From Phoebastria nigripes (Eukaryota > Chordata > Aves > Procellariiformes > Diomedeidae), in assembly GCA_035582835.1 (NCBI GenBank), contig JAYKAV010000500.1, positions 1,255,726 through 1,319,725 of the forward strand: a DNA stretch of 64,000 bases, given 5' to 3'. Of this stretch, positions 20,829 to 32,420 are shown piece by piece (positions within the stretch are counted from its first letter, which is position 1; each line of letters opens with the position of its first letter). The position numbers and the translations under genes were made by a program. Under the pieces are notes generated by a model. That model had not been told where the DNA came from. It did no database searches and saw only the letters and a list, made by a program, of their open reading frames with translations.

Positions 20829-23800
20829 TGTAAAATATTTCTTGTCCAAAGATTCATTTCTGGTTTTAAGGCACCATACCGTATTGCTGGGATAACGAGC
20901 ACAAAATACCGTAACATTCAGGACAGACTGATTCCAAGTCTTTGCTTCAACTTCTTCCAATCAGGTAAATCATTTTCTAAAACTGCCTCTGTAAAGCAAG
21001 GCTGTGCGATTGGAAAGCAGAGGCTGATTTGGTTGCAGGTGTGTCATATTTGGGCAAAAGAATTAAAGCTATGCCATTTGCACCAGCTCTGGAGGTTTGG
21101 GTGACCCCCTGGAAGTGCTCGTTTACTTGGAGGTTGCAGCACCATTTTTAGTTCTTATTTATCCTGCAGGAAAGCAAAGCCAGACCTCACTGCCAAGCTT
21201 CACAAAGGCTAGATTGATGATGCCGACATCAACAAATGAACATACCATGGCAGCCTGGTCATTCGGCGCAGGTTCACTTGAAGTTCAAATCCACTCCATG
21301 CTGTAGTACTATGCCCATCTCATCCATCTTTTGTCTTTCTATTTTTCTGCATGTAATTTGTTCTGTGGTTTTCTGTGGCATCCGTTTATAGCTTCTCCTG
21401 TGGCTTAGTGGACACTGCAGGTAGGAAGAAGCCGTCTGCAGCAGTGCGTTCCTCATAGCTTTGGGATGAAGGAGCTGCAGAGAGCTGACCTTCCCTGTTC
21501 CTGGTGGTGGAGGAGTGAGGGCTGCGGGCTGGTGCAGGGCAGGCAGCGCAGAGTCTGCAGAGCTCCAGGGGCAGTTCCTGCCGCCGGGAGATGGGGAGAT
21601 GGCTGCCAGGAGCCCCTCCTCAAGCCGCGTCTTCCCGTGCTGAGGGCAGGGCTGACTGNGCAGCAGCTGGAGTGCTCAGTGAGGAGCGTGTTCGGATAGC
21701 TGCCGAGCCCCGCATTCAGTGGGGCACTCCCTGGGTATGTCTCGGAAAAATGGGCGCGTAACTTCGAGTCCCTTCCTGTGAGATTTAGCTTAGAGAGCAT
21801 CAGTAGATAAATTTGGTGCTTTAATATTTATAGCAACAGTTATGTTTGCTCAGCCTTCTTGGAGATAGTGAGCTCAGCTTTCTCTTCAGTGACCTACAAG
21901 AAACACTGGATGGCTCAAAACGCTGACAGGACATGCAGCTGGGACAAGCATCTAAGAAATCTTCAGGATATATTTGTATAGTTGGTTCTCACTCTTCCCT
22001 CTCTTACACTGGGCTAGCAAAGCTGCTTCAGGGCTGCATCTGCAAAGAAACTTGAGAGATTAGTTTGATCTTCACAGTGTGTTTCTGCACTATGGCACTG
22101 CAAGGATACCCTGTACTGAAAGCATGAATAGTACAAATGCAGTTCTTGTGGTACAAACACAACAGAGGTGTTTTGAGCAAAGAGCTACAGCTGCTGAGAG
22201 CCAGCTGAGCCCTCAGATCTGCTAACCGAAGGCTGGAAAACTGGGCATTTCCAAAGGGGAGGGGGCTCAGAGCCAGTGCTTGGAAGCACAGCAAGACACA
22301 CAGTGCAGGGTGGTTGACTGTATGTGTCGTCTTCTCAGTCCACCGATTATACGAAGCTTTTTTATTGCACCTCTGAATTCCCAAGATCTTGGGCATCAGG
22401 TCAGCATTTCCACAGGCAGGTTTTATTTGCTGTTCCATAACTTTAGTACTCACAGCAACTCATTGCAAGGCTGGTCCTTGCATCCTCGCAGCAAGTCCTT
22501 CCCGTTGGCATGTGCCATAGCCAGTACCAGCATCTCTGCATCTTCCTCCCTCCCTGTCCAAAAGGTGACTGTGGTAGCATTGGCCCAGGCAATAAATATT
22601 CAGGGAGCCTGATGTTGATGTTGTCTAGCTGTGGAGAAGCCTTCTGGAGCATAAGGAGAGGGGATGAGTCAATGGAAAGCAACAGAAGTGGATTTGCAGA
22701 GCTTTACCAGATGTGCTTGGCTACCTTGCCTCTATTTCTAGAAAAAAACTAGTCTCTAGGTAGCTTAATCTTGTGGCTGATGGAGAAGTTAGTTTGCCAA
22801 ATTATCGTATGTCTGCAACAGAGAAAGAAAAGCAGCAGTGAGGGGTTTGCTTACTGTAAAATACNCCTTCTGATGTGAATTAGTAGTGACACGCTGCCTC
22901 CTGGATTTATCACGGCAAAGAGCAGGTAGCATGCCGAGATGACTCGTGGGCCATCCAGGCCAGGCTGTGCTGTCTAATGTGTTAACAATGGGAAGGCAAG
23001 AAATTAGTCCAGAAAGTAATGTAGAGTGTGAACTTCGTGATAAAATTCAAGTGTGGACAGTCGTAGCAGGTGTCTTCCCTGTGGGAGCATCTCATAGCTG
23101 TAGTTACATAGGAATAAACTTTGTCAGACTTTTTTCCTTTGGCTGTCACCGAGTTTGCCCGTGGTGTTTGTAGGAGAGGATCCCCCGTGAGCCTCCTGTG
23201 TAGTAAGAGGTTGTTGGTAGTCTGTAGCTTTGGGCTAGTTTGGTTTCACACCCGCACCTGCCCCCACCGGTTTCCTGAGCTCTTCAGACTGAACCCACAC
23301 ACCGCAGAGCCTGGAGAAAGTCCCAACGTGGGCACGGCACGTGCCAGGTGGACGCTGGTGGCAAGAGCATGCGTCCGCAGGTCTGGGCACCTCCTCTTCA
23401 GTGGGGCCCTAAAAATCTTTTGGGGGAGGGAAAACAGGATGCGGCGCCTGTGGAGCTGGCCGGTCCCATGCTGGCCTTCACCTCCCTGCTGCCCTCGGGC
23501 GACATGGGGTCTGTCTCCCCAGATCTGCCCGCCGACCGCTCTCCCAAAGCAGCCCCAGGAGCAGCCAGCGACTGCTGCTGGCTGGCCGGGGTGGCAGCAG
23601 GCACGTCCCCTGGTGCCAGCAGAGCAGCTCACCGGAGAGCCATTCCTACTCCTCCTGAAGGGCATGCACGTCTCGCTGCATTCAAATAATTACCTCAGCC
23701 TTCGAGCCTTGACGAACAGACGGGGATCTCTCCTGGCAGCGGGGCAGCCGAGCGGTGTCGGTGTTAGTTATCCTGAGCCATAAAACTCGATGACAGTGTT

Positions 23801-24157
23801 GCAGTAGGGAGGGTGCTCCTCTGCTCATGAAAAAGCTCAGTAAGGTGCTGCTCAATTCATTCAATACAGGGAAACCAAACAGTTTGGATATTCTGGTCGT
23901 TTATTGTGAAATTGTTTCCTAACAGCAACAGTTTTAAATGTCATTATGCAAATGGAAGATAGAAACCTTTTATGCAGTTGCAAAGTGTTTTTCTAAGATG
24001 CTATGCATTTTGTTGGGTTATTGAAAGTGAATTTACTGTGCATTAATCTTATGAATGTTACTACGTTTTATATTTATTTTAGATGACCCTCCTGTATTTT
24101 ACAAAGGGAAGTTTCATTGTGTGTTAACTTAGTCTGTATTCTTAATATAATTTGTTA

Positions 24158-24163
24158 AATAAA
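24158..24163 (+). terminator. MVB12B: Polyadenylation signal AATAAA of MVB12B (probable)
   Basis: AATAAA in an AT-rich setting, followed about 25-45 bp later by a T/GT-rich element (CTGTGCTTTTTGTTTT, about 24187-24202), as expected for cleavage near 24175-24185. The sequence just before it is AT-rich and unique, like the distal part of a vertebrate 3' UTR. It is the best-formed poly(A) site in the window and on the same strand as MVB12B. Confidence 0.75.
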
Positions 24164-24520
24164 ACTTGTTTTAATCAGTTTATTCTCTGTGCTTTTTGTT
24201 TTAAATTTGGAGTTTAAGAAGCTTAAAACGCCACAGCTCTGACTTGCGGGAGTGGAAATGGACGTCCCTTGGGACCAGCTGCTCTTTTCCCTCTGCGCCA
24301 TCGTTGCATTGACTTCTTCAAATCCCAAACCTGGATGTTTTGAAAGTGGTTAAAAACATCAGGAGGAATGAAACATGAGTCAGCGCTTATTCCGAACTGA
24401 GCCGCCGTGTAGCGGTTGTAGCTGTGGCACCTGGAACCACTTCTGTTTCTTGATGTGATTACAGGTTTGCTTGGTACAGGTAATACTTCTTGCAGTGGAC
24501 TTGGACTTTACCAGGCATTG

Positions 24521-24600
24521 GGCTTTGTACCCTGACGGACACTCGTTAAGGAATGAGAATGGTGCGGGGTTGGCCTTACACACTGCGAGGGTACAAAGCC
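24521..24600. repeat. 13-bp perfect inverted repeat with 54-nt loop
   Basis: GGCTTTGTACCCT (24521-24533) is the exact reverse complement of AGGGTACAAAGCC (24588-24600). Inside the loop a further 5-bp pairing (TAAGG with CCTTA) is possible. The large internal loop makes a microRNA precursor unlikely. It lies about 340 bp beyond the MVB12B cleavage site. It could form an RNA hairpin in read-through transcripts, be a remnant of a terminal inverted repeat element, or be chance. Confidence 0.85.
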
Positions 24601-25760
24601 GGGTTTGTCACCCAGTGGATGTTTCCAGTGGTGTCCTGCAGAAGTGAGTGTTCCTCCCTTCCCATCTCCTGTCTGCTTTTGGAAGAAAATACCAAATCAT
24701 CACGCACATCGTCAGTCCTTGGACTGGAGGGTCTCAGTAAAGAACAGAGATTGCAGGCTTTAATGTGAGAGACTCACTTACAAGGTGCTTTTTCCTCTGC
24801 CACAGCTGAGCAGATTGCCTTTTGCTGCTGCTTGGGGCTGACAGGGACTTTTTGAGCAGTTTTGGTGGGACATGAGGGCCGAGACCAGAGGTGCCTTTTC
24901 CTCTGCTCTCAAGCTGCCAGAAAGGTGAAGGACACTGCAAAAGATGGAACCTGATTTCAGGCACAGGAGGAATAAAGAAATGGGAGCAGAGGCATCATTA
25001 GAGTTGGACCAGGGGCTGTGAAGCTTCCGAGGAGGAGCTGGCGAATGGTGGTGACTGCCTGCAGTGTTGGCCGGTCTCTTGACTGACTGGAGCAGCAGCT
25101 GCAGTCTGTTCATGGATCTGAAGGGTCAACTTCAGAGGTGACAGCATGATCCCCCTGTAGGTAATTTGCTTCTGTTTGTGTTTTTTTATCCTTGGAAATT
25201 AGATACAAAAAGCCTTGGAAAATCTGTCCAAAATGTCTCTCTCAAAATGTATGCTGCAAAGTCAAAATAGCTCAACTTAAGCATTTTCTGGAGTGTAAGG
25301 GACCACACGTGACATCTACGCTGCCACACAGGCTTTGTCCCAAATATAAGTGGCAATAAGTGTGTCACTACAGTAAACGACAGCAACATCAGTGAAACAA
25401 CTTGTTTATCCTCTATAAAGGTTAACAACTTTAGTCACTCATCAACTGCAAAATTTGTATTGTGTGTAATTATGAGGAGGTCAAGTTAAAGTCGCGGAGT
25501 CAGCCTTAAAGCTTGGAAACACCAGCGCAGGCTTGACTTGTCAGCACAGGTTTTCTTTGAATTAATTGTTTTTAACGTGTGCGCACTTGTGCATGGCCAG
25601 TCCTTCCCCCAGCCTTTCTGTACAGACGTGCTTCCCTGTACCAGGGATGCCGGTGCCACCGCAGCTCGGGGCAGTGATGGCTCTCGCCAGGAGCTCCTGG
25701 TGTTGCAGCCGGAGCAGCAATGGACTGCTGCAGCCACGTGCAGCAGGTGACAGCAGTGTG

Positions 25761-25794
25761 CAGCTTGCATGGGGCTGCAGCTTGCATGGGGCTG
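25761..25794 (+). repeat. Perfect 17-bp tandem duplication
   Basis: CAGCTTGCATGGGGCTG occurs twice head to tail with no mismatch, and a further CA continues the repeat. The identity suggests a recent slippage event. No gene is affected. Confidence 0.9.
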
Positions 25795-26080
25795 CACGAT
25801 ACCTCACCACAGCCCCCTGGCCCCCCAGGTCCCTGGCTGCTGCCTGCTCTGCTGCACAGTGACCTGGCAGCGGGCAGGGCTCTTGGACAGGGCTTTCTCG
25901 CCCGGAGACCACCCCAGCAGCCGCTCTCCGGTGCAGCATTTCGGCTCGGAGCTGACGCACTGGGGATGGAGGCTGTGCGTGGCCAGGGGGGAGCGTTTCT
26001 GCAGGCTGAGAGCGGCCCTGCCCAGCCCAGGGATCCGCGGTCTCATTTTTTACAAATATTATAAACTGGAATTCTGCAGA

Positions 26081-26086
26081 AATAAA
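26081..26086 (+). terminator. Isolated AATAAA with a T/GT-rich downstream element
   Basis: AATAAACAGTTTTGTAATC followed by a GTGTTTT stretch near 26116 resembles a cleavage/polyadenylation site. No transcript is recognised immediately upstream. It could be an extended MVB12B 3' end or the end of a noncoding RNA. AATAAA alone is frequent by chance. Confidence 0.25.
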
Positions 26087-26110
26087 CAGTTTTGTAATCA
26101 ACTCTGAAAT

Positions 26111-28239
26111 ATGGCCGTGTTTTAAGAGAGGCAGTTAAGGGTAGAAGTGCGAGTTGCAGGGGAGGTGCCATGCTTTTATGACTGACAGTCTGTCCTGCGT
26201 GGCCCTGCTACGCTTGCGCTCAGCCGAGCACTGAGTGAGTGCTCTAAGGGCACCGCAGGGACGCTGCCGGGACGGGCCTTGGCTCGAGCGACGGGAGACA
26301 GCGCCCAGTGTCCGTGTGGTGCCGGAGGGCCGCCTCCCAGCAGTGGGGAGATGCCTCATTACTGGGCAGGACGGGGTAAAACCTGGCAAAAGAAATACCT
26401 GGCGCAGGGACCATGCCGGCGGCAGCGAGGGCAGCACTCGGCTCGGGGCAGAGTCCTTCCCATCGGGCTCGGGCAGGCAGCCGCAGGGGTCCCAGCTGCG
26501 GTGGCTGCCAGGCTGGCATCACTGCGGGCAGGCAGGTACCTGCGTGGCCAGCAGCAGCAAGCCCCTGCAGGGGAAATGGACTTCTCAACTAGGGAGAGGC
26601 TAATACCGCAGCACTAAAACTGAAAATTGTTATTCTTTGTGCTAAATTATTCTTCTGAACTTGACCCAAGCTGGTGGTGCACAATACAACCTCTGGCATC
26701 TTCTCTCACCCCAGCCAATATTTCTGTCTCGCTTATTTTGAGTGGTCTTTGAATTAGAGACTAATACCCAAGTTCCCAACATTCTCTTCATGCACATGTT
26801 TTTATAACCTCCTTTTGAAAGCGAGTACCACTTGTTCCACCAAAAACTAAGAAACTGCATCTTGGAGCTGTTGTGGGAGCCATCACCGGCACCTGATTGA
26901 ATATCCCAGCCAGGGAGGAGGTGGCGCGGGGGGGACATAAACCAGAGTGGGCCCGTCCCGTGCACCGGCTCACGTCTTCCCGTGTTGGCGTGCGGCGGGC
27001 AGGCACATGAGCTGCCTCGGAGCCATCACTGAGCGGGTGATGCCTGCGAACATCAAAGCCAGTTCTGCCTAATTAGCTGTTGCCACTGGACATGGGCTCT
27101 GTTCTGTGGCACGGGAAGCCGCTTGGGGCTGCGCATCTGCTGCCTGGAATTACAGCCAAGCTTCCAGGCACGCCTGCGGGGAGGACCCTCATCCCCCAAC
27201 CCTTGTTTTTGTTTGCGGTTGGACCCAGGACCACTCTTGTACGGCACGAGCTGCCCTTCCTCCTGCTGCTGGTGAACGGCACTCCTCCCCCCCGAGGCCT
27301 CTGGGATTGCTCTGCTGTTGAAATACTCCAGACTTTACCAAAATCCCAGTATTTCTGCTCAGCCTCTCATTTTTGTGTTTCNTAATTCAGCTGCTCAGAA
27401 TTTTGGGGTAATTATTGAATGTTGAAAAAAAATAATAATTCTTCACCAAATCTCTCTGCCATTTCTGCAGTGTTTCTTCTGAAACAGCCATAATCTAAAG
27501 AGTTGCTGTTACTGGTGGTGATGTGCTGGAAGGGGGTCTCCACCATTAGGAGCAACAGTGATGCTCCCTTGTTGGGCAAACTAAATTTAAATTTGTCTGC
27601 AAAGGGTTTTTTGATGCCAGGCAGAGAGCTCAGCAGGTGCCGAGAGCAGCCGTCACCACGAGCCCTGTGCAGGGTCCCAGCCAGTGCACATGCTACAGTG
27701 CAGAGGCCTGGGCGGTTGGCAGCAGTGACCCACCGGGCCATCGGCTTGTCCAGGCGCTTGGCGTTGTTCGCTCAATACGGCCCCTCCACGTTGCACCAAA
27801 GGTCCCGGGCATCTGCAGGGACCCAACCCGCCTGCCCGGGAGCGTCTCTGGGCGGGTGAGTAGGGTGAGACTGGAGCTGGTTTACGTTGTCCGTCATTCA
27901 CAGGATTTGTTTTCTAAGGAAACTCGATAAATTAATAGGGACTTTCACAGCAGCCTTCTGCTCTGCTTAGTGCTCCCGTCACCAGCAGTGGCCGTTTGTC
28001 TCCGGCAAGGTGTCTCCTGGCCATTCCTGCCCCAAGGAAATCCTCCTTTTGTCAAAGGGGGAGGCAGCAGGTGTGAGGGCTGGAAGGAGCCAGCCGTGGT
28101 CCCTGCAGTGTTAGACGGTTGTGTTAGACTTTGTGTGCCTGTGGCTTTGGTGGTGGTGTTTGTTTTCTTTTCTCCTCTCCCTCCTACAGCTTTAAAAATT
28201 AACTTGCCTTGGGAGTTTCTCAAAATCTTTTCCTTTCTC
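26111..28239. other. Intergenic, mixed composition
   Basis: GC-rich at 26180-26580 and 27630-27860, otherwise mixed. One palindromic CTAATTAG lies at 27069-27076. There is one ambiguous base at 27382. Open frames overlap on both strands and resemble no known protein. No repeat or RNA gene was recognised. Confidence 0.45.
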
Positions 28240-30110
28240 TGAAATGATGGATAAGCCATGTAACTGATTGTCATGGCCCTGGAGAGGATGAACATCTTCT
28301 GCAGTTTAAAATAAAACCTCCTCACTTCTTGGTTAATAAGTGTTGAAAGAAGCATAAATAGAAATAACACAGGATTTCCATGACTAACAAGATGACCACA
28401 TCAGTGAATGTTGTTTGGGGTTAAAAATGACTCAGCTTTTGCTTCCCTAGGGTAAGATGTTTTATCCCAGCACAGGAAAGGCTGCCAACAGTACTTTGAA
28501 GGTCTGGCAAACTCGACTTAGCCTGGATTGTGAACTGGGAAGTGTTTGAATGCATAGTTAAAAAAAAAAGTCCTAAACTCCGCTCCATGTGTGCAGATTT
28601 CTCGAAGATAAAGGAGCCCACAGCTTTATCCAGCTTGTGCTGACTCTTTTCTTTTCAAAAGCCTTTTCAGATGTTTTCACTTTTCTGCTTGCTTTGTTGA
28701 AAGATGTAAAAATTTAAGACAACCACAAAGTAAACATTTCAAAACTTTCTATTCTGAAAATTAGTGACATTTTCAAAATCCCTTGAATTCCATTTCTGCA
28801 CTATCAGAAACAAAGATGTTTGGGGGTTTTTTGATTGACAAATTTTCCAGGCAGGTTTTTGTTTATTGATAACCTTTCTTTTATTTTTCAAAGAAAATAG
28901 ATTTATTATTCAGTAGAAACACCAGATAAGTAGATGTCTTGTCAAAATAAAGCAGGTTTTCTTTATTAGAGTGAAATAGTAATGAACTCATCTGCTTCCA
29001 ATATTTATAAAGAGTAGGGAAGGCCATTAATTCTACTGCTTGTGAATAAAACCATCTGTGATTTCTTTCCATTTGATGTGTTTTGGTTTTAATATACATT
29101 TTTCACAAATAAGTGCAGGGATTTTTTGTGAAAATGTCACATTCAGAATCTCATAAAGAAGGAACGCAAAGAGGGGGAAACGAAATGTTTTGTTAGCTAA
29201 GTAATTTCTCACCTTGCACAGAGAATAAAATTCATGCCAACTTTAACACATTAGGCGACAGAATTACATGTTCAGCTCTAATGCAACCCATGACATGTAA
29301 CAAGGCAAATAGAGTATGTTTGGAAGTTTGTTTTCCTTTGGGAATCACACAGCACATTTAACCTAATCTGTCCTGACACTTGAATTATAACATTATGAGC
29401 TTCTTCAGGGAAGCAAAACGGTAGATGCCTCTTTTTAAAGCAAAGCAGAAGTTAATAAAATGGGCGACGTGTCAAGGAGAAAAAGCCCAATCAAACCGTA
29501 GTGCAATTCTCCAGAGGAAATGGGTTCTAGGCTGGTTTTTTTTCCACCAGAAATGTTGGAAGTCTCATGACATACTTCTACTGAGGGTGAAATTTGACCT
29601 CTAGAATTTTGCTCGATTAAACCAAAAACTGCAAGAATACCCCAAGTGGGACCACTTTGTAGTTTGACTTGTGAGTGTTGGATCTTAAATTAAACGGAGT
29701 TTTCATCCAGCTGCTCTGCCGGATTTTATTTTACAGTCTTCCCACCAACTCATACGATGGAGACCATACTGTACTGTAGCTTTCCAAAAATATACCTGTA
29801 CACATAAAGGAGCACTCTGCAATGCGCTTGCCAATATGGGCTGCTGATAAAAAAAGTCCAAAGCAAACTCCAGGTAATCCTCTTTGAGGGGCTTTTAAAG
29901 GAATAGCCCTTTAAATGCTATATGCTCAGCTGAGTGTATCTCAGAACAGTTAGCTATAGTTATATATTCTAAGGCCCCAATTTAACATCCACCTTTCAAC
30001 AGGACCAAAGCAGATCCTCGGGGGTTCCTCCAAAATGAACATGAGTGAGTGAAGAAACCTGAAATCAAATAACACACGTGCTCACCCGAAGTCCAGAACT
30101 CCTGGTGCTT
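28240..30110. promoter_or_regulatory. 1.9-kb AT-rich unique block (candidate conserved noncoding)
   Basis: A long AT-rich, repeat-free stretch between GC-rich neighbours, without a recognised exon. It contains TGATTGACA at 28832-28840, nine of ten bases of the PBX-MEIS composite site TGATTGACAG. Two near-CArG words lie at 29892-29917. Such blocks in this syntenic interval are good candidates for LMX1B- or PBX3-directed enhancers, but function is inferred only from texture, position and single motifs. Confidence 0.3.
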
Positions 30111-31860
30111 CGGAGCAGCGCAGGCGCTATCCCGGGGAGGGATAACCGATGCCAGGTGGTTTCCCATGCAGGCAGAGTGGCGACCCGCCAGCCGCGCTGC
30201 CCGGGGCTGCCCCGCGCTGCTGCCACTGCTGCTGCTGCCCTGTGCTGCCCGGGGCTCCGAGCCGCCCTGCGTCAGCTGCGTGGCAGTGGCAGCAGGAGGC
30301 ACGTGTGCCCAATGGCACCCAGGTGAGGCTTCGAGAGCATGAGTCCCTGCGGGGCGGAGAAGCAATTGGTTTTGGCGAGTGCAATGTGAAGCCCTGGGGG
30401 TTATGTTGATGATTCATATAGTGATCGTAAACTGACCTGCGAACAAAATGTTGCTGTGAAACCCCATGTGTTACCTCTGTCCTCGAGTAACTGCAGCCAT
30501 GCATTGGAAAAAAACATGTCGTCCTTCATTTGTTTCTTTTTTTGCAGTTACAGCTAAAATCTTGCTTTCCATAATCAGAAAAAGGCCTTTCTAGGAAAGC
30601 TTAGCCCCAGTCAGAGCTGCTGGCAGTGCCTGGAGATCAGCTCCTGTGCTGCCCTTGCAGCTCCCCAGAGAAACCCCGCTGGCACCTGAGCAGACCCACA
30701 CGGGGCAGCGCCCCACATCTGTGGCCCGTGCTGAAACATTTTCACTGGTACATTTTTTTCACTGAATNTTTAGTTTAGAGGATATTGAAAAGAAAAGAAA
30801 ATATGTTAAATCATAAGCGGAAATTCACTGTTGGTTATCACTGAAAAAATTAGCAGACCAGTCGTTTCTCCAGCCATTTGGAAAACGGAGGAGGGAGGGG
30901 AGAGACGAAGGGGCTTTTGCCCCAGATCCCGGTGCTCTCTGAGGCGGCAGAGCAACCCGGCCGGCAGCGGCAGCACTGCCGGGCTCGGGGTTCGTGCTCC
31001 CTGGCATTGCCTGCAGCTGTCAGGTCCTTGCTGCAGCAAAGACTAGACGCAGGTAGGAGGAGGCTCTGCTCTGCTCTTAAGAGTTTTCACACCTATGTCA
31101 AACAGGTGGGTCTGCCCACTGGTTTGCTTATAGTTTATAGTTTTATAATTTAAACTAATCTGGTGTGGAACAATAAAGATACTAATTGTCCAGAACAGTT
31201 TTTTGACCAAATTGAATTGCACTGTCAGCTGGGCAAAGAAACAAAATCTTATTTTCAACTTTTCAAAGTTTTACCAGATAGTTTCCAAGAGCAGGGTCGT
31301 GTCTTAGATTAGGCCAGGTTTGGGTGGTTTTGTGGCAGGTTTAGCACTGCTGGCCCAGAGGCACCCTGACCACGGGATGGTGCTGGACGCGCCACAGCCA
31401 GCAGAGCTGTCGGGGCATCAGCAGAAGAGGTTGGAGAGGGACACGCTTCCTTGGTGATGGACCCACGACCCTCTGTGGGTCTCCTCTCCTTTGACAGAGA
31501 GCACCAAAAGTGCCGGGTTTAAATGGTAGCAAGGAAAATTCGTACTGGATATTAAGAAAACTTCCTAATGGGGAAACAGGCAAGGCCTGGGAGGGCCGTG
31601 TAGTCGCCGTCATTAAGTCTTTGCTAAGCACTTGCTGGCAGCGGTAGAGGTAAAGCGAGGCCTCTGCGGGGAGGGGAGCGCAGCAGTGCCCAGTGCTGCA
31701 TCCCTCCCTCCNGAGGCCCTGCCCTTCCTCTGGGAGTACACTAGTGGGCTGTTCCCACGGTCACAGCAAAGGTTTGGGATTTGGGTTGTTTGGATTTGCT
31801 GGAAGCTGGGGGAGGGCGCCTACAAAGTCACTGAACTGTCAAGAAAACAGGGAGCCCGAG
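30111..31860. other. Intergenic, GC-rich to mixed
   Basis: GC-rich segments at 30120-30320, 30880-31060 and 31340-31500 with moderate CpG. Short open frames occur on both strands without recognisable similarity. Single Ns at 30768 and 31712. No supported gene. Confidence 0.45.
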
Positions 31861-31876
31861 AAGACAATGTGCCGTA

Positions 31877-31910
31877 AGGTCATTTCAGGTCATTTCCCTG
31901 CCAGGGAAAT
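31877..31910. promoter_or_regulatory. Perfect DR4 nuclear-receptor element joined to a 19-bp inverted repeat
   Basis: AGGTCATTTCAGGTCA (31877-31892) is two consensus AGGTCA half-sites separated by four bases. This DR4 spacing is favoured by thyroid hormone receptor and LXR heterodimers with RXR. It shares its last base with ATTTCCCTGCCAGGGAAAT (31892-31910), which has perfect 9-bp arms around one central C. The arrangement is exact and directly visible. Binding or function is inferred, and no gene start is recognised nearby. Confidence 0.55.
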
Positions 31911-32346
31911 GCTCCCAGCAGGAGTGTCTGAACACAGTCATTCTTCAAAAACTAGGCAAGAAGCCCGTTATTGCTATTCCCTGTAGTGTGTCCTGCAGGA
32001 GCACCTGAGGGCTTGGCTGGGATGCATTAGGCAAAAAGCAGAGGGCATGAGGTAAGCAAGTGGAAAGAGAGGGGGACAGTAACCGCAACCTGGCCGAGCC
32101 TTCTCCTGAGCTGCCTGCCCAGCCCCGTACCAGGGATGGTGATGGTGGTCCAGGCACTGGATGTAGCGTGAATGCTACAGGAAGATGCACTGTGTAAGGA
32201 CCTAATGACAGCACACCGAGACTTGCTGCTAAATTGGACTCATTTCTGGAACAACACTTCCCTTACCTGTATAAAAAACCCCCATGTACAAAATTCCCCT
32301 CTGCCCCCAGATCACAAACAGCCTGAGTTGCCCATGGCCACACGGC

Positions 32347-32420
32347 GCAGAACCCACGGCACAGTAACCCATGGGACAGTAACCCCGGGCACAGGAACCC
32401 ACAGCACCATAACCCCCGCC
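32347..32420 (+). repeat. Imperfect 14-15-bp minisatellite
   Basis: About five units based on ACAGTAACCCAYGGG, with substitutions in each later copy. In one frame they read as repeated THGTV-like five-residue units, but this is only a by-product of the 15-bp period. No gene is called. It is probably a slippage-derived, possibly polymorphic array. Confidence 0.8.

Larger units (their letters stand above)
19367..24180 (+). other. MVB12B: Probable long 3' UTR of MVB12B
   Basis: After the stop codon there is no recognisable exon until a strong polyadenylation signal at 24158. The first kilobase is GC-rich. 20460-20870 is AT-rich and UTR-like (U-rich runs, Pumilio-type site, microRNA seed matches). 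23880-24180 is again AT-rich and ends in a textbook poly(A) region. A continuous UTR of about 4.8 kb is the simplest reading. A spliced 3' UTR or earlier poly(A) sites (ATTAAA at about 21062, AATAAA at 22591) are possible. Open frames within it, such as + 23121-23783 and - 19406-20116, are not gene-like. Single Ns at 21659 and 22865. Confidence 0.6.
24181..26110. other. Start of intergenic DNA downstream of MVB12B
   Basis: No exon was recognised. It contains the 13-bp inverted repeat at 24521-24600 and a 17-bp tandem duplication at 25761-25794. A second well-formed AATAAA at 26081-26086 is followed by a TTTTG-rich stretch; this could be a rare distal poly(A) site of MVB12B or the end of an unknown transcript. 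The minus-strand open frame at 25186-25428 has no similarity I recognise. Confidence 0.45.

Noticed and set aside
24521..24600. MicroRNA precursor at the 13-bp inverted repeat
   Set aside because: Beyond the 13-bp stem the inner arms do not pair except for 5 bp. The large internal and terminal loops do not fit a microRNA hairpin.
26919..26934. Possible CTCF site (AGGTGGCGC core)
   Set aside because: The 3' half resembles the CTCF core but the required CCA half is missing.
29892..29917. Pair of SRF CArG-box-like sequences
   Set aside because: Each (CTTTTAAAGG and CCTTTAAATG) misses one of the defining CC/GG bases, so neither is a consensus CArG box.
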